64,000 bases of DNA from UBA5436 sp050951845 (lineage in GTDB: Bacteria > Bacillota > Clostridia > Saccharofermentanales > DTU023): NCBI GenBank assembly GCA_050951845.1, contig JBMNJV010000005.1, positions 186,001 through 250,000 on the forward strand, read 5' to 3'. The translations under genes were made by a program, and so were the position numbers. The notes beneath the pieces are model-generated. The model was given only the letters and a program-made list of their open reading frames with translations, ran no database searches and was not told the origin of the DNA. Below, one piece after another: positions 36,242 to 44,671 of this stretch (position 1 is the first letter of the stretch; each line of letters opens with the position of its first letter).

Positions 36242-36793
36242 CTATAAACGCACTTCTTGTGCCGATTCTATAATCCGGCATAGTTCCTGTCCCGTTTCAC
36301 TTAAAGAAATAAGCCGCTGATTACCGGAACCGCGAAAAGGCAGTGTCAAAGTTTTCAGTTTTTTGATGAAAGGACCGTCAATCAGCAAATCAGTAAAGGA
36401 GAGCAGAGCATTTATGTCAGGATTATTCATTCTCTCTAAGTCTTCATAATAATATCCGGTATACGTAATGATATCGCCTCCCCGCTTTCGTATTGCATCT
36501 GCCAGGCAGGCAAATGCCTTTGCCTGCATAAACGGTTCACCGCCTGACAGCGTCACACCGCGAAGTAAATGACTCTCTTCATAGTATAAAATCAATTCTT
36601 CCACAGTCCGGTATTCACCGCCAATAGTCAAATGAGTTTCCGGATTATGGCAACCGGGACAACGATGAGGGCAACCTTGCGCAAATATCGCCATCCTGAT
36701 CCCCGGACCGTCAACGACAGAATGTTTTTCCAGGCCGGCAAGTTGAAGGATTTCACCTGTTTCATGCTTAAAGGGAGTGTTTTTCACGATCAT
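36242..36793 (-). CDS. nrdG: Anaerobic ribonucleotide reductase-activating protein NrdG
   Basis: Radical SAM activase that installs the glycyl radical on NrdD. From ATG 36793 it has 183 residues, with the cluster motif GCPHRCPGCHNPETH (CX3CX2C) and VTLSGGEPFMQAKAF (GGE motif). The longer frame starts at 36817, but AAGGAG lies five to six bases before ATG 36793. This start lies inside the end of nrdD, a 26-bp overlap, so the two are translationally coupled. Confidence 0.94.
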   Translation of the reverse strand: MIVKNTPFKHETGEILQLAGLEKHSVVDGPGIRMAIFAQGCPHRCPGCHNPETHLTIGGEYRTVEELILYYEESHLLRGVTLSGGEPFMQAKAFACLADAIRKRGGDIITYTGYYYEDLERMNNPDINALLSFTDLLIDGPFIKKLKTLTLPFRGSGNQRLISLSETGQELCRIIESAQEVRL

Positions 36794-39077
36794 ACAGCTC
36801 CTTCTTTTTTGCATCATTAAAGCGATCTACGGTTCCTACAAGATATCCCGTGATGCGACGAATACGCTGAAAGCGCGGCCCTTCATGCTCTTTCCTGCCA
36901 CAGCCCGGACATACATCACCGATAATTCCGCTGTAGCCGCAAAGCGGATCATGATCGATCGGGTGATTAATTGATCCGTAGCCTATTTCTCGTTCTTTCA
37001 TATAAAGAATTAATTGTTCAAAGGCTTCCAGATTTTGGAGCGGATCACCGTCCATCTCAATATAGGAGATGTGTCCGGCATTGGTTAAAGCATGATAAGG
37101 GGCTTCAAGATCAATTTTTTTGGTTGCCGCAATCGGAAAGTAGACGGGAATATGGAAAGAATTCGTGTAATAATCACGATCAGTAATCCCGGGCAAATTC
37201 CCGAAACGCTCCCGATCAAGATTTACAAATCGCCCGGAAAGCCCTTCCGCCGGAGTCGCCAGCAAAGTGTAATTTAATAACTCCGCCTGAGTACGCTCAT
37301 CACATTTTTTGCGCATATGAGAAATTATTTCAAGGCCCAGTTCCTGACTTTCAGCGGATTCACCATGATGACTTCCGGTTAAAGCAACAAGGCATTCTGC
37401 CAACCCGATAAAACCGAGAGAAAGTGTGCCATGCTTCCAAATTTCCGTTAATTCTTCATCCTCTGACAAGTATTCGGAACCCAGCCACAAACCCTGTCCC
37501 ATGAGAAAAGGGTAATTTTTTGCTTTTTTTCTGCGCTGAATTTCGAAACGCTGGCGTAATTGACGGAAAACAAGATCCATTGTTTCATCGAGACTCTGAT
37601 AAAATTTTTCCAGATCACCCCTCGCCTCAATTCCCAGACGTACCAAATTAATCGAGGTAAAGCTGAGATTTCCTCTCCCCTTGGTACACTCGTGATTCGG
37701 ATCATAAGCATTACTCATAACCCTTGTTCGGCAACCCATATATGCCACTTCGGAATTACTGTCACCCTCTTTGTAAAAAGCCAGGTTATAGGGCGCATCA
37801 AGAAAACTGAAATTGGGAAACAATCTTCTTGCAGATACTTTTACGGCCAGTTGAAACAGATCGTAATTCTTATCGCCTGATTTTGTATTTATACCATCTT
37901 TCACCTTAAAAATCTGCACAGGGAAAATCGCCGTTTCTCCTCTGCCCAAGCCGTCCCAGGTTGCATGCAACAATTCACGGATTACCAGACGGCCTGCCTC
38001 TGATGTATCTGTTCCATAATTAAGTGAACTGAAAGGAACTTGTGCTCCCGCTCTTGAATTCATCGTATTCAAATTATGAATCAAGGCCTGCATCGCCTGA
38101 TTCGTACTGCGAATCGTACGTTTATTAACAATATCCAACAACGCATACTCCATCTTTTCTTCCGGCAGCTCTGCCATTACATCCAACAAGTCATCATAAC
38201 TCTTGTTTTTCAGGTTGTTCAGCAGTTCTGTATCAAAGTTTCCTGAATTATCCCTATCGGAAGATATCGTATTCCGAACGCTCATCAATTCCTCAATACT
38301 ATTCAGAACATCTGCAAGATGCTTGCGAAAGCTTTTATTCACACCCTCCGCCATAGCATAATCAAAGTCCGGGATACTTTGACCGCCATGCATTTCATTT
38401 TGATTTGCCTGTATTGCAATACAGGCAAGAGCAGCATAACTTTCAATACTTTGCGGTCTCCTTAAATGTCCGTGGCCGGTTGAAAATCCTTGTGCGAAAA
38501 GCTTTTGTAAATCAATTTGACAGCAAGTTGCCGTCAACATGTAAAAATCTTTGTCATGGATATGGATCAAGCCGTCAGTATGTGCATGTGCCATATCTTC
38601 CGGTAAAACATAGTTATCAACAAAAGATTTTGCCCCCTCGGAGCCGTACTTCAACATAGTACCCATTGCAGTATTGCCGTCTATGTTGGCATTTTCTCTT
38701 TTCAAGTCACTGTCGAGCGAGTCGGTAAAAGTAATTTGCTTATAGCTCTCCATGAGATTGTTTGCTGCCTGTCTGCGTTTAGCGTGCTCAGCTCTGTAAA
38801 GAACATAAGCTTTAGCCGTACGTACCACACCGAAACTCATCAACTCGAACTCAACAATATCCTGGATCTGCTCTACTCCCGGAGTATCTGCACCTTTAAG
38901 CTTGTCTACAACATTGCCGGTAATTGTGTCTAAATCCTGATCGCTCATTGTTTCACTTGGTATTGTGCGATTTGCTTTATTGATAGCTTCGCGGATTTTA
39001 TAAGCATCAAAGGGCATCAATGAGCCATCGCGCTTGAGAATATTCTTCGGGTATGCTAACCCTGCTTTCTTTAACAT
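36768..39077 (-). CDS. nrdD: Anaerobic (class III) ribonucleoside-triphosphate reductase NrdD
   Basis: Makes dNTPs from NTPs without oxygen. 769 residues: an N-terminal ATP-cone (about 10-100, ILKRDGSLMPFDAYKIREAI), the (alpha/beta) barrel with cysteines, and the C-terminal glycyl radical loop RRITGYLVGTVDRFN with Gly744. The zinc site before it reads HDPLCGYSGIIGDVCPGCGRKE: three Cys plus an Asp where many homologues have the first Cys. Expression is under a cobalamin riboswitch and terminator immediately upstream; the SD sequence lies in the terminator's 3' arm. Confidence 0.96.
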   Translation of the reverse strand: MLKKAGLAYPKNILKRDGSLMPFDAYKIREAINKANRTIPSETMSDQDLDTITGNVVDKLKGADTPGVEQIQDIVEFELMSFGVVRTAKAYVLYRAEHAKRRQAANNLMESYKQITFTDSLDSDLKRENANIDGNTAMGTMLKYGSEGAKSFVDNYVLPEDMAHAHTDGLIHIHDKDFYMLTATCCQIDLQKLFAQGFSTGHGHLRRPQSIESYAALACIAIQANQNEMHGGQSIPDFDYAMAEGVNKSFRKHLADVLNSIEELMSVRNTISSDRDNSGNFDTELLNNLKNKSYDDLLDVMAELPEEKMEYALLDIVNKRTIRSTNQAMQALIHNLNTMNSRAGAQVPFSSLNYGTDTSEAGRLVIRELLHATWDGLGRGETAIFPVQIFKVKDGINTKSGDKNYDLFQLAVKVSARRLFPNFSFLDAPYNLAFYKEGDSNSEVAYMGCRTRVMSNAYDPNHECTKGRGNLSFTSINLVRLGIEARGDLEKFYQSLDETMDLVFRQLRQRFEIQRRKKAKNYPFLMGQGLWLGSEYLSEDEELTEIWKHGTLSLGFIGLAECLVALTGSHHGESAESQELGLEIISHMRKKCDERTQAELLNYTLLATPAEGLSGRFVNLDRERFGNLPGITDRDYYTNSFHIPVYFPIAATKKIDLEAPYHALTNAGHISYIEMDGDPLQNLEAFEQLILYMKEREIGYGSINHPIDHDPLCGYSGIIGDVCPGCGRKEHEGPRFQRIRRITGYLVGTVDRFNDAKKKELYDREKHSL

Positions 39078-39106
39078 AAAAAACTCCCTTCCGACAGAAG
39101 AGAGTT
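39078..39106 (-). terminator. Riboswitch-controlled terminator overlapping the nrdD RBS
   Basis: Minus strand AACTCTCTTC (39097-39106) pairs with GAAGGGAGTT (39082-39091), 10 bp with one U-G, then TTTTTT directly before the ATG. The 3' arm contains GGAAGGGAG, the only Shine-Dalgarno candidate, so the hairpin can block both transcription and translation. Confidence 0.88.
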
Positions 39107-39139
39107 ATCAAAGACACAGAAAAAATCAATCAAAAATCT

Positions 39140-39345
39140 GTAATATTGCTTACCCGCTCCTGCCATCCATCGTGACACGGATAACTTTCAAGACACATAT
39201 TCTGGCTTCGCTCCCCTTCCACCCTTCCCAAGCCCGAGGCTCAGTGGTTATGTGAAATTCGATAAGCGTTACAGCGGCGGGACCGCACAGGATTTACACC
39301 TGTTTCCGTGTACGTCTTTTGACTGCTTGAAAGTACTATATGTAG
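39140..39345 (-). promoter_or_regulatory. Cobalamin (B12) riboswitch upstream of nrdDG
   Basis: The minus strand shows the cobalamin aptamer core: GGAAACAGGTGTAAATCCTG, then CGGTCCCGCCGCTGTAA, and a B12-box-like GGCAGGAGCGGG at the 3' end. Binding of adenosylcobalamin is expected to favour the terminator at 39078 and switch off nrdDG, so that a B12-dependent class II reductase elsewhere can take over. Boundaries are approximate. Confidence 0.92.
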
Positions 39346-39358
39346 TTGTCCTTTAACT

Positions 39359-39387
39359 TTTCTACCATACATGTTGTAGTTAGTCAA
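39359..39387 (-). promoter_or_regulatory. Predicted promoter of nrdDG
   Basis: Minus strand TTGACT (39382-39387), 17 bp, TAGAAA (39359-39364) preceded by TGG (extended -10), just upstream of the riboswitch. Confidence 0.55.
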
Positions 39388-39472
39388 GAATTTTGACAAA
39401 ATATTCAGCCATTATAATTTTTTATTAATTGCTTTTTGCGCAAGGCATAGTTCCGTCCGGAATCCGGACAAA

Positions 39473-39508
39473 ATAAAAAAACCACCTCCACAATAAATGA
39501 AGCGGTCT
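39473..39508 (-). terminator. Terminator downstream of ppdK
   Basis: Minus strand ACCGCTTC and GGAGGTGGT form an 8-bp stem (two wobble pairs) followed by seven T. It lies about 200 nt beyond the ppdK stop. Confidence 0.65.
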
Positions 39509-39532
39509 TTTTATTTCTCCTCATGATCTGCT

Positions 39533-39546
39533 CGAACAGCTGTTCA
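39533..39546. promoter_or_regulatory. Near-consensus LexA (DinR) box
   Basis: CGAACAGCTGTTCA matches CGAAC-N4-GTTC; its core GAACAGCTGTTC is a perfect 12-bp palindrome. It lies 146 bp upstream of the nrdDG promoter with no closer gene start, so its role is unclear. Confidence 0.45.
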
Positions 39547-39628
39547 TTTCGAGTCTGTATATTATGAGTATTATCTGCCTTAAATAACCTGCAATTAATA
39601 CCTGATAATATTAATTTTATTGAACAGA

Positions 39629-39691
39629 ATCATATATATGTTCGTAGCGAATCATCGAGCCTGACTCGGTGAGCGTGAACATATATATGAT
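39629..39691. repeat. Large palindrome directly after ppdK
   Basis: 15-bp perfect arms (39629-39643 and 39677-39691) enclose a second stem ATCGAG/CTCGGT. The hairpin begins 11 bp after the ppdK stop and has no U-tract, so it is more likely an RNA 3'-stabiliser or a site for cruciform formation than a terminator. Confidence 0.8.
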
Positions 39692-39701
39692 CTTCGAATA
39701 A

Positions 39702-42323
39702 TTATCTGGGATTCTTAATTTGTGCTTGCGCAGCTGCTAATTTGGCAATCGGTACACGGTATGGCGAGCAGGAAACATAGTCGAAATTCAAGCTATGGCA
39801 GAATTCTACAGCACCCGGATCACCGCCGTGTTCACCACAGATACCCAAACTGATATCAGGTTTAGCCTTGCGCCCTTCAGTTGAGGACATTGTCATCAAA
39901 CGACCGACACCTTCGATGTCCAGGTGAGCTGTCGGATCTGAATCATAGATACCGCGATGGATGTAAGTATCCAAAATCTTACCGGCATCGTCACGGGATA
40001 AACCGTAAGACATTTGAGTTAAGTCATTTGTACCGTAGCTGAAGAAATCTGCTTCCAAAGCGATCTTGCCGGATGTTAAAGCAGCTCTCGGGATCTCGAT
40101 CATTGTACCTATATGATATTCTAAGTTTTTGCCGCTTTCAGCAATCAGTTTATCAGCGGTCTTTGAGATGACTTCTTTTAAGAATTCAAATTCTTTGACA
40201 TCACCTACTAACGGTACCATGATTTCCGGAACAATCGGTTCAGCATCGGTAGTTTTTGCTAATGCAGCACCGATAATCGCAGCTGTTTGCATTTCAGCAA
40301 TTTCCGGATAAGAGATAGCCAAACGACAACCTCTGTGGCCGAGCATCGGGTTGATTTCTTCCAAGTTGCGCATTTTCGCTCTCAGATCAGCAACTGCTAT
40401 GCCCAGATCATTTGCCAGTTCTTCAATTTCTTCATTCTCTGTAGGTAAGAATTCATGGAGAGGCGGGTCTAACAAACGAATTGTTACCGGTTTGCCTACC
40501 ATTACTTCAAAGATACCTTCAAAGTCTGCTTGTTGAACCGGTAAGATCTGATCCAAAGCAGCTCTTCTTTCTTCTTCACTATCAGCAACAATCATGCGAC
40601 GGAAAGGTAAGATACGGTCTGCCGCAAAGAACATATGCTCGGTACGGGTTAAACCGATTCCTTCAGCACCTAAATCGATCGCAGTTTGTGAATCTTCCGG
40701 TGAGTCAGCATTAGTTCTGACTTTTAATACTCTGATTTCATCAACCCAGTCCATGATTGTTTTCATGTGATCCGAAATTTCAGCTTTAACAGTGTCAATT
40801 TTGCCGGCATAAACAAAACCGGTTGAACCGTCTAATGAGATTTGGTCACCTTCATTGTATGTTACGCCTTCAATGGTCATTGTGCCTGCAGCTTCATCGA
40901 TCGAAACAGCACCACAACCTGCAACACAGCAAGTACCCATACCGCGAGCGACAACAGCTGCATGAGATGTCATACCGCCACGTACTGTCAGGATACCGGT
41001 AGAAGCATGCATACCTTCAATATCTTCAGCTGAGGTTTCATCACGGACTAAAATTACACTTTTACCTTTTGCAGCTTCTTGACTTGCATGTTGAGCCGTG
41101 AAAACAATAGAACCCGTGGCAGCACCCGGTGAAGCCGGTAAGCCCTTGGCAATCGGTTCGGCAGCAGCCAGTTTTTCTTCGTCAAATTGCGGATGCAATA
41201 AAGTATTGAGTTGATTCGGATCAATTGTCATCAAAGCTTTTTCTTTGGAGACCAGGCCTTCTTCAACCATTTCAACTGCGATGCGCAATGCAGCTTGAGC
41301 AGTACGTTTGCCGCTTCTGGTTTGCAAGATAAACAATTTTCCGCGTTCAATCGTGAACTCTAAGTCCTGCATATCACCATAATGTTTTTCTAAGACTTCA
41401 CCATACTCCTCAAATTGATCATATAATTCTTTTGATTGTTCTTCTAAATGAGAAATCGGTTCAGGTGTACGTACACCGGCAACAACGTCTTCACCCTGAG
41501 CATTCATCAAATATTCACCGTACAGAATGTTTTCGCCTGTAGCAGGATCTCTGGTGAAAGCAACACCGGTACCGCATGTATCGTCCATGTTGCCGTAAAC
41601 CATTTCTTGTACGTTAACGGCTGTACCCCATTCAGCAGGGATATTATTCATACGACGGTAGTAGATTGCTCTGTCATTATTCCAGGAACGGAAAACTGCC
41701 GTAACAGATAAAACTAATTGTTCAAACGGATCTGTCGGGAAATCCGAACCTGTTTGTTCTTTATAAATTACTTTATATTCTGCAACTATTTTTTCTAAGT
41801 CATCAGCTGTTAAATCTGTATCAAGCTCAATACCTTTGGCTTCTTTTGCAGCATCAAAGACTCTTTCGAAGTTAGCTTTGTCTATTTCCATAACAACGTC
41901 ACTGAACATCATAATGAAACGACGGTAGCTGTCCAAAGCAAATCTTCTGTTATCGAACAATTTGGTTAATCCGTCAACAACTTCATCATTTAAGCCCAAG
42001 TTTAAAACTGTATCCATCATACCCGGCATTGATGCTCTGGCACCTGAACGTACTGAAACCAATAAAGGATTTGCAGGATCACCGAAAGTTTTTCCGGTTT
42101 CTTTTTCTAATTTTCCTACCGCTTCTCTGATTTCCTCTTTAATTTCTGATGCGATTTCTTCGCCGTCTTGATAATAACGAGTACAAGCTTCAGTTGTAAC
42201 AGTAAATCCTCCGGGTACAGGCAGACCTAAATTGATCATTTCCGATAAGTTAGCACCTTTACCTCCGAGCAATTCGCGCATTGTCGCATTGCCTTCCGTG
42301 AACATATAAACATATTTTTGCAT
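39702..42323 (-). CDS. ppdK: Pyruvate, phosphate dikinase
   Basis: Interconverts pyruvate + ATP + Pi with PEP + AMP + PPi; in anaerobes it serves PPi-linked glycolysis or gluconeogenesis. 873 residues, the family's usual length: N-terminal nucleotide-binding domain (LLGGKGANLSEMINLGLPVPGG), central phosphohistidine domain with GGMTSHAAVVARGMGTCCV (catalytic His around 450-460), and C-terminal PEP/pyruvate barrel ending DYVSCSPYRVPIAKLAAAQ with the active-site Cys region GICGEHGGD. GTG 42329 overlaps GGAGGTG, so ATG 42323 is taken. A terminator-like hairpin lies just upstream in its leader. Confidence 0.97.
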   Translation of the reverse strand: MQKYVYMFTEGNATMRELLGGKGANLSEMINLGLPVPGGFTVTTEACTRYYQDGEEIASEIKEEIREAVGKLEKETGKTFGDPANPLLVSVRSGARASMPGMMDTVLNLGLNDEVVDGLTKLFDNRRFALDSYRRFIMMFSDVVMEIDKANFERVFDAAKEAKGIELDTDLTADDLEKIVAEYKVIYKEQTGSDFPTDPFEQLVLSVTAVFRSWNNDRAIYYRRMNNIPAEWGTAVNVQEMVYGNMDDTCGTGVAFTRDPATGENILYGEYLMNAQGEDVVAGVRTPEPISHLEEQSKELYDQFEEYGEVLEKHYGDMQDLEFTIERGKLFILQTRSGKRTAQAALRIAVEMVEEGLVSKEKALMTIDPNQLNTLLHPQFDEEKLAAAEPIAKGLPASPGAATGSIVFTAQHASQEAAKGKSVILVRDETSAEDIEGMHASTGILTVRGGMTSHAAVVARGMGTCCVAGCGAVSIDEAAGTMTIEGVTYNEGDQISLDGSTGFVYAGKIDTVKAEISDHMKTIMDWVDEIRVLKVRTNADSPEDSQTAIDLGAEGIGLTRTEHMFFAADRILPFRRMIVADSEEERRAALDQILPVQQADFEGIFEVMVGKPVTIRLLDPPLHEFLPTENEEIEELANDLGIAVADLRAKMRNLEEINPMLGHRGCRLAISYPEIAEMQTAAIIGAALAKTTDAEPIVPEIMVPLVGDVKEFEFLKEVISKTADKLIAESGKNLEYHIGTMIEIPRAALTSGKIALEADFFSYGTNDLTQMSYGLSRDDAGKILDTYIHRGIYDSDPTAHLDIEGVGRLMTMSSTEGRKAKPDISLGICGEHGGDPGAVEFCHSLNFDYVSCSPYRVPIAKLAAAQAQIKNPR

Positions 42324-42376
42324 TTGCACACCTCCGTGATTTTTATTGCTTTATTTTGTATTTATTATTGTTATAT

Positions 42377-42413
42377 AAAAAAACCATACTACCGGCATTA
42401 TGCAGTAGTACGG
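42377..42413 (-). terminator. Terminator hairpin upstream of ppdK
   Basis: Minus strand CCGTACTAC (42405-42413) pairs with GTAGTATGG (42384-42392), 9 bp with one wobble, followed by seven T. It is 324 nt after glyS but only 54 nt before the ppdK start, so it is either a late glyS terminator or an attenuator in the ppdK leader. Confidence 0.8.
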
Positions 42414-42578
42414 CTTATTAATAAATCAGTCATATTTCAGTTTCAGTTTCAGTTAAAGTTGTAATTTCTACAGCTCTTTTTCTCATATATAGATCGGCTC
42501 GTCAATTTCTTTTCATATTTATTTATCACTTTTTCAAATTCATAAAACAAACTATGAGGTATAATAGTGACTAAAAAA

Positions 42579-42607
42579 AGATTATCATTCTTGCCTGTTT
42601 TAGTCAA
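42579..42607 (-). promoter_or_regulatory. Possible promoter of ppdK
   Basis: Minus strand TTGACT (42602-42607), 17 bp, TAATCT (42579-42584). If used, the hairpin at 42377 lies within the ppdK leader, which also has three direct ACTGAA repeats near 42440. Confidence 0.4.
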
Positions 42608-42627
42608 ATTTACATGCTGTTATCTAT

Positions 42628-42676
42628 GACAAGTTATCTTTTTTTTATATCGCTATGACAACAAAAATAACTTGTC
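42628..42676. repeat. Inverted repeat downstream of glyS
   Basis: GACAAGTTAT (42628-42637) and ATAACTTGTC (42667-42676), a perfect 10-bp pair with a 29-nt loop, 61 bp after the glyS stop. The 9-mer CTATGACAA is also directly repeated here (42624 and 42653). No U-tract on the minus strand. Confidence 0.65.
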
Positions 42677-42736
42677 CTTTATACTGAAATCATTCATAAA
42701 GCAACAGGGAATATTTCAGCTTAATAATAACGAAAA

Positions 42737-44125
42737 TCAGTCAAGCTTTTCGCTGAAATAACTGACCAGATCGGCTATCGGAATACGAATTTGCGCCATA
42801 CTGTCGCGTTCCCGAATCGTTACCATCTCATCTTCCAGCGAATCAAAATCAAAGGTCACGCAGTAGGGTGTTCCGATTTCATCATGACGACGATATCTTC
42901 GGCCGATAGATTGACGATCGTCAAATTCACAAGTGAATTTCTTTAACAGCATTGTATATACTTCATTTGCCTGTTCGGATAATTTCCCCGACAAAGGTAA
43001 TATCGCAATTTTAACCGGCGCCAGATCATTATGCAAACGTAAAACCGTTCTGGTACTGCCATCTTCCAGCTCTTCTTCATCATATGCATTACATAAGAAA
43101 GTTAAAAACATGCGATCAACTCCGAGCGACGGTTCCACGACATACGGAATGTACTCCTCATTGGTATGAGGATCGCGATAATAGAGATTTTTGCCGCTAT
43201 GCTCAATATGTTGTTTCAAATCAAAATCCGTACGGTCGGCAATTCCCCATAATTCACCCCAACCGAAAGGAAATTGAAATTCGAAGTCGGTTGTCGCAAC
43301 GGAATAATGAGATAATTCTTCCGGTCCGTGATCTCTTAAGCGCAGATCTTCTTTTTTAATTCCCAAGTCAAGCAACCATTGCATACAGAAATCCCGCCAA
43401 TATTCGAACCATTCCAAATCGGTTCCCGGTTTACAGAAAAACTCCAATTCCAATTGTTCAAACTCACGTGTCCGGAAAATAAAATTCCCCGGTGTTATCT
43501 CATTTCTGAATGATTTGCCGATTTGGCAAATACCGAAAGGAATCTGTTTTCTCGAAGTTCTCTGCACATTACGGAAATTCACGAAAATACCCTGAGCAGT
43601 TTCAGGTCGTAAATAAATTTCTGCTTGACTATCTTCGGTAACACCTTGAAAGGTCTTGAACATCAAATTGAATTGACGAACTTTGGTGAAATCTTTTTTG
43701 CCGCAGCTCGGGCAAGGAATCTCATTCTGCACAATATACTCACTTAACTGTTCATTGGAGAAACCTTCGACACTATCTGTAACTCCGCGATTTTTATTAT
43801 AATCTTCAATTAAATTATCTGCACGATAGCGATTGCGACATTCTTTGCAATCGATCAAAGGATCAGAAAAACCTGCAACATGACCGGATGCTTCCCAAGT
43901 ACGTGGATTCATCAGAATTGCAGCATCGATTCCTACATTATACGGATTTTCGGTAACAAATTTTCGCCACCAGGCCTTTTTGATATTATTTTTTAATTCA
44001 ACACCGTAGGGACCATAATCCCAGGTATTTGCCAAACCGCCATAGATTTCCGAACCCGGATAGACAAAACCGCGATTTTTTGCCAAATTGACAATTGTTT
44101 CCATGGATTTATCTTGTGCTTTCAT
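42737..44125 (-). CDS. glyS: Glycyl-tRNA synthetase (alpha2 type)
   Basis: Class II synthetase charging tRNA-Gly; 462 residues, the homodimeric type found in Firmicutes with GlyQS or archaeal-like enzyme. Start region METIVNLAKNRGFVYPGSEIYGG, motif 2 FRNEITPGNFIFRTREFEQLE, motif 3 near GVDRMFLTFL, and C-terminal anticodon-binding domain VKIAILPLSG. The insertion with CKECRNRYRAD and CPSCGKK looks like a zinc-binding module. AGGAGAC lies nine or so bases before ATG. No T-box was seen in the 37-bp gap to rpoZ; it is likely in the rpoZ operon. Confidence 0.95.
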   Translation of the reverse strand: MKAQDKSMETIVNLAKNRGFVYPGSEIYGGLANTWDYGPYGVELKNNIKKAWWRKFVTENPYNVGIDAAILMNPRTWEASGHVAGFSDPLIDCKECRNRYRADNLIEDYNKNRGVTDSVEGFSNEQLSEYIVQNEIPCPSCGKKDFTKVRQFNLMFKTFQGVTEDSQAEIYLRPETAQGIFVNFRNVQRTSRKQIPFGICQIGKSFRNEITPGNFIFRTREFEQLELEFFCKPGTDLEWFEYWRDFCMQWLLDLGIKKEDLRLRDHGPEELSHYSVATTDFEFQFPFGWGELWGIADRTDFDLKQHIEHSGKNLYYRDPHTNEEYIPYVVEPSLGVDRMFLTFLCNAYDEEELEDGSTRTVLRLHNDLAPVKIAILPLSGKLSEQANEVYTMLLKKFTCEFDDRQSIGRRYRRHDEIGTPYCVTFDFDSLEDEMVTIRERDSMAQIRIPIADLVSYFSEKLD

Positions 44126-44162
44126 AATATCTATGTCTCCTTTTTAACGTATTCCGTTCAGT

Positions 44163-44627
44163 TTATTCTTCATCCTGATCAGCTTGAATATCATCACCGA
44201 ATGCAGCATTTTCATTGACTAAGCGTAAAAACTGCTCTGCCAGATTTTTGTTGACTTCTTTTTCATCTTCCACAAATTGAGTTCTTTCAAGCATCCTTTC
44301 ACGAGCTTGAATGCGTTCTGCATTGCGTTTATTCTCGGCATGCTGAACTTCTCTGCGTTTTGCTTCAGCTTCCAATTCCGCATTCAATCTGGCCGCTTCA
44401 ACTTCAGGACGCAGAGGTACTTTAATATCCTGCTGTCCTTTAACGGCTTTGACTTGATCTTCTTTAATCTCTTGTGCTGCCAGAGAAACAAAATTATCAG
44501 TTTTTTGTTCAACCAGAGGCTGTGCTCCGTCAACTAATTGTCTTGCTCTTTTTGCGGTCAACATTGCCAATACATATCGATTTTCGGCTTTAGGTAATAA
44601 TTCTTCTATTGATGGTTTAGTCAGCAT
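44163..44627 (-). CDS. rpoZ: RNA polymerase omega subunit with C-terminal extension
   Basis: Omega assists assembly of the beta-prime subunit. Residues 1-60 match the family: MLTKPSIEELLPKAENRYVLAMLTAKRARQLVDGA and NFVSLAAQEI. The protein is 154 residues, about twice the common size; residues ~75-140 are a highly charged, Ala/Glu/Arg-rich stretch (AELEAEAKRREVQHAENKRN) likely to form a coiled coil, ending in an acidic tail. It follows gmk by 44 bp, the usual neighbour. The function of the extension is unknown. Confidence 0.88.
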   Translation of the reverse strand: MLTKPSIEELLPKAENRYVLAMLTAKRARQLVDGAQPLVEQKTDNFVSLAAQEIKEDQVKAVKGQQDIKVPLRPEVEAARLNAELEAEAKRREVQHAENKRNAERIQARERMLERTQFVEDEKEVNKNLAEQFLRLVNENAAFGDDIQADQDEE

Positions 44628-44671
44628 AATTTCTTTCCTTCCCTGACATATATTTTGTTTTTATCAGTCAT

